Shown one piece after another: positions 16,027 through 24,770 of a stretch of 64,000 nucleotides of DNA; position 1 is the first letter of the stretch, and every line of letters starts with the position of its first letter. The notes beneath the pieces were generated by a model. It did no database searches. It saw only the letters and a program-made list of their open reading frames with translations, and was not told the DNA's origin. This stretch comes from Amycolatopsis sp. DSM 110486 (lineage in GTDB: Bacteria > Actinomycetota > Actinomycetes > Mycobacteriales > Pseudonocardiaceae): contig NZ_CP080519.1 of NCBI RefSeq assembly GCF_019468465.1, positions 5,722,001-5,786,000 on the forward strand. Direction: 5' to 3'. The translations under genes were made by a program, and so were the position numbers.

Positions 16027-16911
16027 TCAGCCGGCCAGGCGGCCGACGATCGCCCCGAGGCAGGCCAGACTCGTCGCCACGTCCCGCTTCGGCAGGTCCA
16101 CGGGGCTGCGCTCGTCGAGCGCCGTGTCCTGCTCCAGCACGTACCAGCCGTCGTAGCCCGCTTCGTGCACGAAGCGAACCATGGCTTCGATGTCCACGTC
16201 ACCCTCACCGAGCGGGACGTACAGACCATTGCCCACGGCCTCGGTGTACCCGACGGTGCCCTTGCGGACGGCTTCGGCCAGCTCACCGCGCACATCCTTG
16301 AGGTGCAGGTGCCCGATCCGGTCCGGGTACCGCCGCGCCAGCTCGACGGGATCGGTGCCGCCGATCAGCAGGTGACCGGTGTCGAGGCACAGCGCCACGT
16401 CGGAGTCGGCGAGGAACCGTTCGACCTCGGCTTGCGTCTCGGCGTGGGTGCCGACGTGGGGGTGCAGCACGGTATTGAGGCCATGGCCGGCCGCGACGTC
16501 GCGGATCCGGCCGGCGGTGGTGATCAGGGTGGTCCATTCGGCGTCGGTGAGGGCGGGCCGTTCGTCGTAGCCGTCGAGCCCGGTCGCGGCGGCGAGCACG
16601 AGCACCTCGGCCCCGCACGCGGCGAAGAGCGCGGCGGAGTCCTCGGCTTCGGCCAGCGCGGCTTCGGGGTTTTCGTGCAGCACCACGGCGAGGAAACCGC
16701 CGATGAGGTCGAGGCCGTGGCCGCCGAGGAGCTTTTTCAGCTCGGCCGGGTCGCGCGGCAGGTACCCGGGCGGTCCGAGCTCGGTGGCGGTGATGCCGAG
16801 CTCCGCCATCTCCCCGAGCACGGTCGGCGCGTCGAGGACGCGGCCCCAGCCCGGCACTTCGCACACCCCCCAGGAGATCGGTGCGGCGGCGATGCGGATG
16901 TTCGCGGTCAT
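16027..16911 (-). CDS. iolE: Inosose dehydratase-like TIM-barrel protein (IolE family)
   Basis: A 294-residue sugar phosphate isomerase/epimerase-fold (xylose isomerase-like) protein. The start IRIAAAPISWGVCEVPGWGR is the usual beginning of IolE (2-keto-myo-inositol dehydratase). Metal ligands are suggested by LHPHVGTHAET (about 140-150), LCLDTGHL, HLHLKDV and the C-terminal VLEQD. It is the first gene of the minus-strand inositol operon and lies directly behind the LacI-type operator. IolI (inosose isomerase) shares the fold and cannot be fully excluded, but the pathway needs IolE and no other candidate is present. Confidence 0.85.
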   Translation of the reverse strand: MTANIRIAAAPISWGVCEVPGWGRVLDAPTVLGEMAELGITATELGPPGYLPRDPAELKKLLGGHGLDLIGGFLAVVLHENPEAALAEAEDSAALFAACGAEVLVLAAATGLDGYDERPALTDAEWTTLITTAGRIRDVAAGHGLNTVLHPHVGTHAETQAEVERFLADSDVALCLDTGHLLIGGTDPVELARRYPDRIGHLHLKDVRGELAEAVRKGTVGYTEAVGNGLYVPLGEGDVDIEAMVRFVHEAGYDGWYVLEQDTALDERSPVDLPKRDVATSLACLGAIVGRLAG

Positions 16912-16959
16912 GGCTGCCCACTTCCGTGCGGTGACTGGCGTTGGCCCGTTCAGTGCGCG

Positions 16960-16990
16960 TTGGAGCGCTCTATTGATTAGAGCGCTCCAA
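16960..16990. promoter_or_regulatory. LacI-type operator between iolE and the LacI gene
   Basis: A perfect inverted repeat: TTGGAGCGCTCTA (16960-16972), spacer TTGAT, TAGAGCGCTCCAA (16978-16990). Each arm contains GAGCGCTC, itself a palindrome with the central CG step typical of LacI-family sites, so there are two adjacent 8-10 bp operators 18 bp apart. The site is 49 nt upstream of iolE and 71 nt upstream of the regulator start, placed to control both directions. Confidence 0.85.
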
Positions 16991-17061
16991 GCTTGTAGCG
17001 TCGGCCACACCCGAGTCAAGGGCCGGTTTCCGGCCGGTTCCGGCGGAGAGGCAAGCGAATC

Positions 17062-18057
17062 GTGAAGCCCACCATGGAGGACGTCGCCGCGCGGGCGGGG
17101 GTTTCGCGCGCGCTCGTGTCCCTCGTGATGCGGGGTGCGCCCAATGTTTCGGCGCTGCGGCGCGAAGCTGTGCTGAAGGCGGCCGACGAGCTGGGCTACT
17201 CGCCGCACGTGATGGCGCGCTCGCTCGCCAGCCGCACGTCGACCGTGCTCGGCGTGATGGTGAACGATCTGCGCAACGCGTTTTTCGCCGACGTGGTCGA
17301 GGGTCTCGACGCGGCGGCGCAGGCGGCCGGGTTCGACCTCATTCTCAACACCGGTGGGCGCGTGCCTTCGCGGGAGAGCGCCGCGTTGCGCAGCCTGTTG
17401 TCCTTTCGGCCGGCGGGGTTGATCCTGCTGTCGCCGGTGGTGCCCGCGTCGGCGATCGAGGCCGCGGCCCGCCAATGTCCGGTGGTGCTCGTGTCGCGGA
17501 CTTCGCGCGCGGCCGGGGTGGACACGGTGAACGACGACGGTGAGGCGGGGTCGGCGCTGGCCGTCGAGCACCTCGTGGGCCTGGGGCACCGCCGGATCGC
17601 GCACCTCGACGGTGGGGGAGCGGCCGGTGCCGCCGCGCGTCGGCGGGGGTTCCGGCGGGCGATGACGGTGCACGGGCTCGAACCGATCGTGGTGCGCAGC
17701 GAGCACACCGACACGGCGGGGGAGAAGGCCGTGCTGGAACTGCTGAGCACGTACGACGGGGCCGACCTGCCCACCGGGTTGGTGGCGGGCAACGACTTCA
17801 ACGCCGTGGGCGCGATCTCCGCGTTGGAGGACAACGGGTTGCGCGTGCCTGGTGGCGTGTCCGTGGTCGGCTACGACAACACGTCGCTGGCTTCGCTGCG
17901 GCACGTCTCACTGACCACTGTGGACCAGCCGCGCACCGAGATGGGCCGGCTGGCCTTCGAAACCCTGCTGGAGCGCGTGCGCGGCGAGCGCACGACGCCG
18001 GTCCGGCACCTGTTGCACCCCTCCCTGGTGGTCCGCTCGACCACCGGGCGCCGTTGA
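17062..18057 (+). CDS. LacI-family repressor, probable regulator of the inositol genes
   Basis: 331 residues. The N-terminal helix-turn-helix and hinge are TMEDVAARAGVSRALVSLVM (4-23) and GYSPHVMARSLASRTS, followed by a periplasmic-binding-like effector domain (VLGVMVNDLRNAFFADVVEG; DLPTGLVAGNDFNAVGAISA; VSVVGYDNTSLASLRHVSLT). It diverges from the iol operon across the perfect LacI-type palindrome at 16960-16990 and is followed 50 nt later by iolG, so it very likely represses the inositol regulon. The inducer is not visible. GTG 17062 is used; an internal ATG at 17074 would cut into the HTH. Confidence 0.92.
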   Translation: MKPTMEDVAARAGVSRALVSLVMRGAPNVSALRREAVLKAADELGYSPHVMARSLASRTSTVLGVMVNDLRNAFFADVVEGLDAAAQAAGFDLILNTGGRVPSRESAALRSLLSFRPAGLILLSPVVPASAIEAAARQCPVVLVSRTSRAAGVDTVNDDGEAGSALAVEHLVGLGHRRIAHLDGGGAAGAAARRRGFRRAMTVHGLEPIVVRSEHTDTAGEKAVLELLSTYDGADLPTGLVAGNDFNAVGAISALEDNGLRVPGGVSVVGYDNTSLASLRHVSLTTVDQPRTEMGRLAFETLLERVRGERTTPVRHLLHPSLVVRSTTGRR

Positions 18058-18107
18058 GCGTTTCGCCGCACGACGTTTCCCGTACGACAACGAGGAGGAC
18101 TGCCACG

Positions 18108-19109
18108 ATGAGGTTGGGACTTGCGGGCACCGGCCGGATCGGCACCGCCCACGCCGAAACTCTGAAGAGCTTCGCCGAGGTCTCCTCGGTGGTCGTCGCC
18201 GACGTCGACCCGGTCCGTGCGCGCTCGGCGGCCGCGAAGCTGGGCGTCGAGGTCGCCGACGGGATCGACGCGTTGTTCGCGGCCGGTCTCGACGCCCTCG
18301 TCGTCACCGCGGCGACGGACGCGCACCCGGAACTCATCGTCAAGGCCGTCGACGCCGGCCTGCCGGTGTTCTGCGAGAAGCCGGTGGCCGCGGACATCGC
18401 GGGCACGCTCGCGGTGATCGACCGCATCGTCGGCTCCGACGTGCCGGTGCAGATCGGCTTCCAGCGCCGATTCGACGCCGGTTACCGGGCCGCGCGCGCC
18501 GCCGTCGCGAGCGGCGAGCTCGGCTGGCTGCACACGATCCGTGCCACCACCCTCGACCCGGAACCCCCGCCCGCGGAGTACGTCCCCCACTCCGGCGGCC
18601 TCTTCCGCGACTGCGGCGTGCACGACTTCGACGTCGTCCGCTGGGTCACCGGCCGCGAGGTCACCGAGGTCTACGCCCTGGGCGCCAACCGCGGCGACCA
18701 GTTCTTCGCCGCCGCGGGCGACGTCGACACCGCGGCCGCCACCTTGACGCTGGACGACGGCACCCTCGCCACGGTTTCGCTCACCCGCTACAACGGCGCG
18801 GGTTACGACGTCCGCTTCGAGGCCCTCGGCTCCCTCGGCAACGCCATCGTGGGCCTCGACGACCGCGCCCCGCTGCACTCCGCCGAGCCCGGCTTCGCCC
18901 CGCTGCCCGGCCCCGCGTACCCGGGCTTCATGGAACGGTTCCGCCCCGCGTACGCGGCCGAGCTGAAGACGTTCCTCTCCGTCGCCGCCCGCCACCTCCC
19001 CAGCCCGGCGACGGCGGCGGATGCGTTGGAGGCGTTCTACATCGCCGAGGCGTGTGAGCTTTCCCGCCACGAGCGCCGACCGGTGTCCGTGGCCGACGTC
19101 CGTCGCTAG
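18108..19109 (+). CDS. iolG: Inositol 2-dehydrogenase-like oxidoreductase (IolG family)
   Basis: A 333-residue Gfo/Idh/MocA-family NAD(P)-dependent dehydrogenase. The nucleotide-binding motif GLAGTGRIGTAHAETL (residues 4-19) starts the Rossmann domain. The conserved lysine is in FCEKPVA (about residue 92), and the C-terminal domain has GGLFRDCGVHDFDVVRWVTG with the active-site Asp/His pair. In the inositol pathway IolG oxidises myo-inositol to 2-keto-myo-inositol. The ATG at 18108 has a strong GAGGAGGA site 8 nt upstream, so an earlier frame start at 18054 is rejected. It is on the opposite strand from the other iol genes, behind the LacI regulator. Confidence 0.88.
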   Translation: MRLGLAGTGRIGTAHAETLKSFAEVSSVVVADVDPVRARSAAAKLGVEVADGIDALFAAGLDALVVTAATDAHPELIVKAVDAGLPVFCEKPVAADIAGTLAVIDRIVGSDVPVQIGFQRRFDAGYRAARAAVASGELGWLHTIRATTLDPEPPPAEYVPHSGGLFRDCGVHDFDVVRWVTGREVTEVYALGANRGDQFFAAAGDVDTAAATLTLDDGTLATVSLTRYNGAGYDVRFEALGSLGNAIVGLDDRAPLHSAEPGFAPLPGPAYPGFMERFRPAYAAELKTFLSVAARHLPSPATAADALEAFYIAEACELSRHERRPVSVADVRR

Positions 19110-19155
19110 GCTGCGACGGCGAGGGTTTTCGGCGACACGACAGGAGTGGCCTTCG

Positions 19156-20133
19156 ATGGAGTACGTCCGGTTGGGATCGAGTGGCCTGCAGGTCTCGCGG
19201 GTGATCCTCGGGTGCATGAGTTACGGCGGCCCGGGCCGGGGAGGCCACGAGTGGTCGCTGGGGCTCGACGAGTCGCGGCCGTTCTTCCGGGAGGCGGTGG
19301 AGGCCGGGATCACCACGTTCGACACCGCCAACACCTACTCCGACGGTTCGAGCGAGGAGATCACCGGCAAGCTGCTCGGGGAGCTCGCCCGGCGCGAAGA
19401 GGTCGTGATCGCCACCAAGGTCTACAACCGGATGGGCGAGGGACCCAACGGGGCGGGCCTGTCGCGCGGCGCCATCATGACGCAGATCGACGCCAGCCTG
19501 CGTCGTCTCGGCACGGATTACGTGGACCTGTACCAGATCCACCGCTACGACGTGAACACCCCGATCGAGGAGACGATGGAGGCGCTGCACGACCTCGTGC
19601 GCGCCGGCAAGGTGCGGTACCTCGGCGCGTCGTCGATGTGGGCGTGGCAGTTCGCGCAGGCGCAGTACGTCGCCGACCTCGGGGGCTGGACGCGGTTTGT
19701 GTCCATGCAGGACCAGTACAACCTCATCCAGCGCGAGGAGGAGCGGGAGATGCACCCGTTCTGCCTCGACCAGGGCGTCGGCGTGCTGCCGTGGAGCCCG
19801 CTCGCGCGCGGCAAGCTCACGCGCGACTGGGACGAGTCGACGAAGCGCAGCGAAAGCGACCGATTCGCCCAGAAGCTCTACTCGCAGGCCGAGGAAGCCG
19901 ACCGCCTGGTGTCGGGGGCGGTGGCGGAGATCGCCGCGGAGCGCGGGGTGTCGCGGGCGCAGGTCGCGCTGGCGTGGATGCTGCACAAGCCCGCCGTGAC
20001 GGCCCCGATCTTCGGCGCCACCAAGCCGGGCCACGTCGCGGACGCGGTCGCCGCCGTGGACCTCGAGTTGAGTGACAAGGACCTGGAGCGGCTCGAGGAG
20101 AACTACGCGCCGCACCTGCCCGCGGGCTTCTGA
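19156..20133 (+). CDS. Aldo/keto reductase (YajO-like)
   Basis: A 325-residue NADPH-dependent (beta/alpha)8 reductase. The full catalytic tetrad is visible: Asp56 and Tyr61 in FDTANTYSDG, Lys88 in IATKVYN and His129 in YQIHRYD. The phosphate-binding end of the barrel, GATKPGHVADAV, is near residue 290. The sequence resembles the YajO/Tas branch. ATG 19156 gives the canonical EYVRLGSSGLQVSRV start. It follows iolG by 46 nt on the same strand and could be co-transcribed with the inositol genes, but no function in inositol breakdown can be asserted. Confidence 0.9.
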   Translation: MEYVRLGSSGLQVSRVILGCMSYGGPGRGGHEWSLGLDESRPFFREAVEAGITTFDTANTYSDGSSEEITGKLLGELARREEVVIATKVYNRMGEGPNGAGLSRGAIMTQIDASLRRLGTDYVDLYQIHRYDVNTPIEETMEALHDLVRAGKVRYLGASSMWAWQFAQAQYVADLGGWTRFVSMQDQYNLIQREEEREMHPFCLDQGVGVLPWSPLARGKLTRDWDESTKRSESDRFAQKLYSQAEEADRLVSGAVAEIAAERGVSRAQVALAWMLHKPAVTAPIFGATKPGHVADAVAAVDLELSDKDLERLEENYAPHLPAGF

Positions 20134-20206
20134 CCTCATCCCCTCAAACGGCCCCCTGAAACCGGCGCGGTGGGACGGCACACCTGCCGTGTCGTATGTT
20201 CGAACC

Positions 20207-21010
20207 ATGCCTGGTCGTGACGAGAACGAGGCCGGCCTCGCCGGTGGTGCGGGCGGCCATACACCGCTGCTCGTGCTCGGGAAGATCACCGAGATCCTCA
20301 ACGCATTCACCCTGCGGGAGCCGTCGCTGACGTTGCGGGACATCCAGCAAGCCACCGGGATCCCGTCCTCGACGGTCCAGCGGCTGGTGACGAACCTCGT
20401 CGCCCACGGGTTCCTCGACCGGGTCGACGACCGGTTCCGGATCGGCGTGAAGATGGCGTACTGGGCGGCCGCCGCCGCGCGGGAGGTCGACGTGCTCGCG
20501 GTGGTCAACCCGGTGCTGAAGGACCTGCGTGACGTCACCGGCGAGACCGCGTGTTTCTTCCGGGTGGAGGGTGAGCACCGGGTGTGCATCGCCGTCGCCG
20601 AGACCCGCCACGGGTTGCGCCGGGAGATGTCGGTCGGCCGGATCGCGCCCGTCTCGGTCGGTGCGTCGGGGCGCGTCCTGCTGGCGTGGAACCCGGACCT
20701 GACCGAGCAGGTGCTGGGCCACGAGCTGCCTCAGCTGACCGCCGGCACGGTCACCGACCGCGACGAGCTGCGCAAGCTCATCAAGCAGACCGCTGCCGAC
20801 CGGTACGCGATCACAGTGGGGGAGCGGGTCGACAGCGCGTCGGGTGTCGCGGCGCCCGTGTTCGACTCTGCCGCCGACCTGGTCGGCGCGGTCGTCGTGC
20901 AGGGCCCGACGCTACGGATGCCGTACGAGAAGTGCGTCGAGTGGGTCGACCTCGTCGTCGAGCACGCCGAGCGCATCACCCGTGCGCTCGGCGGCCGGAT
21001 GCCGGACTGA
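20207..21010 (+). CDS. IclR-family transcriptional regulator
   Basis: 267 residues. After a 25-residue flexible N-terminus comes the winged HTH (LVLGKITEILNAF; LRDIQQATGIPSSTVQRLVT, about 29-68) and a GAF-like effector domain (VAETRHGLRREMSVGRIAPV; VSVGASGRVLLAWNP). It converges with the HMG-CoA lyase-like/CoA-transferase/GntP operon, 6 nt between stops, and is its probable regulator. The ATG at 20207 partly follows the palindrome GTTCGAAC (20198-20205), which might be an autoregulatory site. Confidence 0.9.
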   Translation: MPGRDENEAGLAGGAGGHTPLLVLGKITEILNAFTLREPSLTLRDIQQATGIPSSTVQRLVTNLVAHGFLDRVDDRFRIGVKMAYWAAAAAREVDVLAVVNPVLKDLRDVTGETACFFRVEGEHRVCIAVAETRHGLRREMSVGRIAPVSVGASGRVLLAWNPDLTEQVLGHELPQLTAGTVTDRDELRKLIKQTAADRYAITVGERVDSASGVAAPVFDSAADLVGAVVVQGPTLRMPYEKCVEWVDLVVEHAERITRALGGRMPD

Positions 21011-21016
21011 CGCCGG

Positions 21017-21907
21017 TCAGAGCGCCCACGGGAAGGCCATGGCACTGGTGCGCGCGCCCTGGCCGGCGCGCGACCGGTTCGGTTCGCCCAGCTCGTCGAG
21101 CAGGTCACCGGCGAGGCGCACGAGGCGAGCGAACACGCACGGCGTGAGCCACTCGGGACGCAGCGCGAACAACAGGTCCTCGGTCGCGGCGTTGCCACTG
21201 GCGCCCGGCGCGAACGGGCAGCCGCCGAGGCCGCCGAGCGCGCCGTCGACCTCGTCGGCGCCGGCGGCCAGCGCCGCGAGCGAGTTCGCGACGCCGAGCC
21301 CCCAGGTGTCGTGGCCGTGGTACACGACGCGTCGGCCCCGCCGCGCGACTTCGCCGACCAGGCTCGTGACCTGCGCGGGCACGGCTTGCCCCAGCGTGTC
21401 GCACACGACGACGTCCACAGCGCCGGCTGTCCGCGGATCGTCGGCGATCGCGAGCACCCGCTCCGGGTGCACCTCGCCGCGGAACGGGCACGTGAACGAC
21501 GTGGCGATACACAGCTGCACCCGCCCGCCGCTCGCGTTCGCCACCGCCGCCGGCATGGCCGCCAGGCTGTCCTCGGTGGACCGGCCGAGGTTGGCCCGGT
21601 TGTGCGCGTCCGAAGCGGAAAGGCAGTACTGGAAGTTGACCGCGCCGGCGGCCGCTGCCTTCTCGACGTGCCGCGGCGTGGCGACCCACACCCAGCAGCG
21701 CGCGAGCTCCGCCGGAGTCAGCGCGGCCAGCACCTCGGGGGTGTCGGCCAGCGACGGCACGAGGTCGGGGCGGGCCATCGAGCCCACCTCGACGGCGGGT
21801 ACACCCAGCGCGAGAAGTTCGCGCACGAGGGCGATCTTGTGGTCGGTCGGGAGCGGCTTGCCCGTCAGCTGCAACCCGTCCCGCAGTGTCACGTCCCGGA
21901 GCGTCAT
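21017..21907 (-). CDS. HMG-CoA lyase-like pyruvate carboxyltransferase-domain protein
   Basis: A 296-residue DRE-TIM metallolyase. TLRDGLQL (7-14) is the metal and substrate motif at the start of the barrel, YHGHDTWGLGVANSLAAL carries the HxH metal ligands, and GLGGCPFAPGASGN is the HMG-CoA lyase active-site cysteine loop. It should cleave a 3-hydroxy-acyl-CoA, either HMG-CoA to acetoacetate plus acetyl-CoA or a related branched substrate. ATG at 21907 overlaps the CoA-transferase stop by 4 nt, so the activated substrate is likely supplied by that enzyme rather than by leucine catabolism; no leucine-degradation genes are nearby. Confidence 0.88.
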   Translation of the reverse strand: MTLRDVTLRDGLQLTGKPLPTDHKIALVRELLALGVPAVEVGSMARPDLVPSLADTPEVLAALTPAELARCWVWVATPRHVEKAAAAGAVNFQYCLSASDAHNRANLGRSTEDSLAAMPAAVANASGGRVQLCIATSFTCPFRGEVHPERVLAIADDPRTAGAVDVVVCDTLGQAVPAQVTSLVGEVARRGRRVVYHGHDTWGLGVANSLAALAAGADEVDGALGGLGGCPFAPGASGNAATEDLLFALRPEWLTPCVFARLVRLAGDLLDELGEPNRSRAGQGARTSAMAFPWAL

Positions 21908-23127
21908 GCCCGTCCTCCCGCGATGGCTTCGATCTCGTCGTCGCCCCGGCCGAGCACGTCGCGCAGCACCTCACGGGTGTGCGCGCCGAGATCCGGGCCC
22001 ACCGAGCGCACCGGCAGCGACCGTGCGCCCAGCACCGGCACGATCCCGGGGAACCCGACGTCGACCGGTTCGTCGCCGCCGACGTCGACCGGCAACGTCT
22101 GGATCATGGCGCGGGCGCGGTACTGCTCGTCGGCGCAGATGTCGGCGGCGGTGTAGATGGGACCCGCCGGGACCGCGGCCTCGTCGAGCGCCGTGAGCAC
22201 CTCCTCGCGGGTGCGTTCGGCGGTCCACTCCGAGATGGCGCGGTCCAGTTCGTCTCGCCGCGCCCACCGGCCGGCGTTGGTCGCGAGCCCCGGGTCGTCG
22301 GCGAGGTCGGGCCGGTCGATGGCCCGCATGTAGCGACCGAAGATCGAGTCGCCGTTGCCGGCGATCACCACGCTCGTGCCGTCGGCGCACCGGTAGGCGT
22401 TGCTGGGCGCGATGCCCTCCATCCGGCCACCGACCCGCTGCCGCTCCACGCCGTGGGCGAGGTGGTCGGGCACGAGCGACTCCATCATGGAGAACACCGC
22501 TTCGTGGAGGGCGACATCGACCACCCGGTCCCGTAGCGGGCCGCGCTTCCCCTTGCCCCGCACCGAGATCTCGCGCAACGCGACCAGCACACCGAACGCC
22601 GCGTACAGCCCGGCGATCGAGTCGCCGATCGACACCCCGACCCGCGACGGCGGCCGGTCTGCCTCTCCGACGAGCTCCCGCAACCCGCCGAAGGCCTCGG
22701 CCACCGCGGCGAATCCCGGCCGCTGCGCGAGCGGTCCGGTCTGCCCGAACGCGGAGATGCGCGCGAGCACGACGTCGGGGTTCGCCTCCTCGAGCCGGTC
22801 GGGGCCAAGGCCCCACGCTTCGAGCGTGCCCGGCCGGAAGTTCTCGATCACCACGTCGCAGTGCCCGACGAGGTCGAGCACGGCGGCGCGACCGTCCGGG
22901 GTCTTCAGGTCGAGTACCACGGACTTCTTGTTGCGGTTGATCGTGCGGAACAGCATCGAGGTGTCGCCCGCGTGCAGCCGCCAGTTCCGCAGCTCGTCGC
23001 CGCGGCCGGGCCGCTCGACCTTGATCACCTCGGCGCCGAAGTCCGCGAGCAGCCGTCCGGCGGTCGGCCCGGCGATGTAGTTGCCGAGTTCGAGCACTCG
23101 CACGCCCGCAAGCGGCAGCTGGGTCAT
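21904..23127 (-). CDS. Class III CoA-transferase (CaiB/BaiF family)
   Basis: A 407-residue family III acyl-CoA transferase. It begins LAGVRVLELGNYIAGPTAGR, has FGAEVIKVERPGRGD (about 30-44), NRNKKSVVLDLKTPDGR and NFRPGTLEAWGL, all family signatures. The catalytic aspartate is Asp169 in SIGDSIAGLYAAFGVL. It would load CoA onto a carboxylic acid before cleavage by the overlapping downstream lyase. ATG 23127 has GAGGA 9 nt upstream; the longer open frame is not used. A GntP permease lies 20 nt upstream. Confidence 0.92.
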   Translation of the reverse strand: MTQLPLAGVRVLELGNYIAGPTAGRLLADFGAEVIKVERPGRGDELRNWRLHAGDTSMLFRTINRNKKSVVLDLKTPDGRAAVLDLVGHCDVVIENFRPGTLEAWGLGPDRLEEANPDVVLARISAFGQTGPLAQRPGFAAVAEAFGGLRELVGEADRPPSRVGVSIGDSIAGLYAAFGVLVALREISVRGKGKRGPLRDRVVDVALHEAVFSMMESLVPDHLAHGVERQRVGGRMEGIAPSNAYRCADGTSVVIAGNGDSIFGRYMRAIDRPDLADDPGLATNAGRWARRDELDRAISEWTAERTREEVLTALDEAAVPAGPIYTAADICADEQYRARAMIQTLPVDVGGDEPVDVGFPGIVPVLGARSLPVRSVGPDLGAHTREVLRDVLGRGDDEIEAIAGGRA

Positions 23128-23147
23128 CGGGTCCTCTTTCGTTTCGG

Positions 23148-24566
23148 TCACAGCACCAGGCTCAGGGCGAGGATCGGGCCCAACGCGGTGACCGACGCGA
23201 TCGAGACGCCCACCGAGCAGGTCTTCAGCGTGCCCCGCGTCGTCTGGCCCATCAGTGCTTGCAGCAGCCAGAACGTGTTGCTGGTCAGGTGCACGAGGAA
23301 GAGCGAGCCGGCGCCCGCGGCGAGGGCGATGAGTACCGGGTTGATCCCGAGCGCCGGTGCCACCGGGGCGAGCAGGCCCGCGGCGGTGATCGCGGAGATC
23401 GTCACAGAGCCGACCGCGATGTGCAGCACCGCGGCGATCGCCCAGACCACGAGCAGCGGCGCCCACGCGCCGGCCGAGAGGTACTTGCCGAGGATGTCAC
23501 CGAGGCCGACGGCCTTGATGACGGCCGCGAGCGAGCCACCGACACCGCTCAGCAGCAGGATCTGCCCACTCTGGCGCAGTCCGGCCGCGAGCGCCTTCTC
23601 CACCCGGGGCTGGCCGGCGTACCAGCGGCCGACGAGACACGTCCCGACGAGCCCGATCAGCAGGGCCACCATCGGCGTGGACAACAGCGCGACGACCGGG
23701 TTCGACCAGTGCGCCATCTCGGCGATGGCTCCGGTGGCGACCAGCAGCAACGCGACGACGAGCGGGGCCAGGAGCACGAACAGCCGGGGCTCGGCCCGCT
23801 GCCGCGTCTCGACGAGGGTGGCTGTGGCGCCGCCACCCGCGACGGGCTCGGCGGCCGTCGGAGCCCGGTCATCGTCATCGTCATCGGCGAGTTCGGTCTT
23901 CGGGGTTTCCGAGGCGGTGACGTCCTGCTCGTCCATGGCCGGCTTCCACCAGCCGCGCGTGAGCAGGAAAGTGGACACGAAGATCGCGATGACGACCGTC
24001 GGGATGACCACGATCAGGCCGTACAGCAAGTAGGTGCCCAGGGGCACGTGCAGCAGCCCGGCGAGTGCGAGCGCGCCGACGCCCGGAACGGTGAAGATGA
24101 TGCCGCACTCCAGCCCGATCGCCAGTGCGGTGGCCATCCGCGCGGTGCCGAACTTGCCCAGCCGGGGCGCGATGCCCTTGGCGAGCGGCGCAGCGATCAC
24201 CAGCAGCACGTCCAGGTAGATCGACTGCAGGAAAGTGGAGATCGTCAGCGCCAGCGCGTACGGGATCCGTTTCGGCCCGACCGCGTGCATCAGGCGGTCC
24301 ACCAGCCGCTCGATCGCTCTGAGATCGCGCAGGATCGCGCCCATGAGCACGCCGAAGGCGATGAGCAGGCCGATCTCGGCCATGATGTCGCCGAAGCCCG
24401 AGCTGATGGCGTCGACGGTCTTCCCGACGCCCAGTCCGGTGGCGAGCCCCAGATAGCAGCAGCCGATCACCAGCGCGATCAGCGGGTTCAGCTTGAACCT
24501 GACGATCAGCACGGCGATCGCGATGATCGCGACCGCCGTGTTGATCAAGATTGCCGTGTCCGACAT
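23148..24566 (-). CDS. GntP-family organic acid permease
   Basis: A 472-residue inner-membrane transporter with about 12 hydrophobic helices, split by a charged cytoplasmic loop (residues about 215-260) that contains six consecutive aspartates. The N-terminal FKLNPLIALVIGCCYLGLATG and the segment STFLQSIYLDVLLVIAAPL match the GntP (gluconate/hydroxy-acid:H+ symporter) family, as does GAGSLFLVHLTSNTFWLLQA. It is the first gene of an operon with a CoA-transferase and an HMG-CoA lyase-like enzyme, so its substrate is more likely a hydroxy-dicarboxylate than gluconate; no gluconate kinase is present. Confidence 0.88.
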   Translation of the reverse strand: MSDTAILINTAVAIIAIAVLIVRFKLNPLIALVIGCCYLGLATGLGVGKTVDAISSGFGDIMAEIGLLIAFGVLMGAILRDLRAIERLVDRLMHAVGPKRIPYALALTISTFLQSIYLDVLLVIAAPLAKGIAPRLGKFGTARMATALAIGLECGIIFTVPGVGALALAGLLHVPLGTYLLYGLIVVIPTVVIAIFVSTFLLTRGWWKPAMDEQDVTASETPKTELADDDDDDRAPTAAEPVAGGGATATLVETRQRAEPRLFVLLAPLVVALLLVATGAIAEMAHWSNPVVALLSTPMVALLIGLVGTCLVGRWYAGQPRVEKALAAGLRQSGQILLLSGVGGSLAAVIKAVGLGDILGKYLSAGAWAPLLVVWAIAAVLHIAVGSVTISAITAAGLLAPVAPALGINPVLIALAAGAGSLFLVHLTSNTFWLLQALMGQTTRGTLKTCSVGVSIASVTALGPILALSLVL

Positions 24567-24630
24567 AAGAGTTTTGTCCGTCCGCTCGTGCGACGTTGCA
24601 CACTGTCCGCCCGGCTCCCCGGGTAAGTTG

Positions 24631-24645
24631 GCCCGAATTATGGGC
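24631..24645. promoter_or_regulatory. Short dyad upstream of the GntP operon
   Basis: GCCC-GAATTAT-GGGC is a 15-bp near-palindrome with an AT-rich centre, 65 nt upstream of the GntP start in a 204-bp intergenic region. It is a candidate regulator site; IclR and other dimeric regulators bind dyads of this size. Confidence 0.3.
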
Positions 24646-24770
24646 ACACGTTCACAATGTGGGTCAAGACGATGAGGGCAAAACGTCGTTACGGCTCAAA
24701 TAGGGGATAAATCTTCCTAAACCGGACGCGGCTGAGGTTCGGTGCGTTGGGCACCTGCGAGCGAGCGCGG

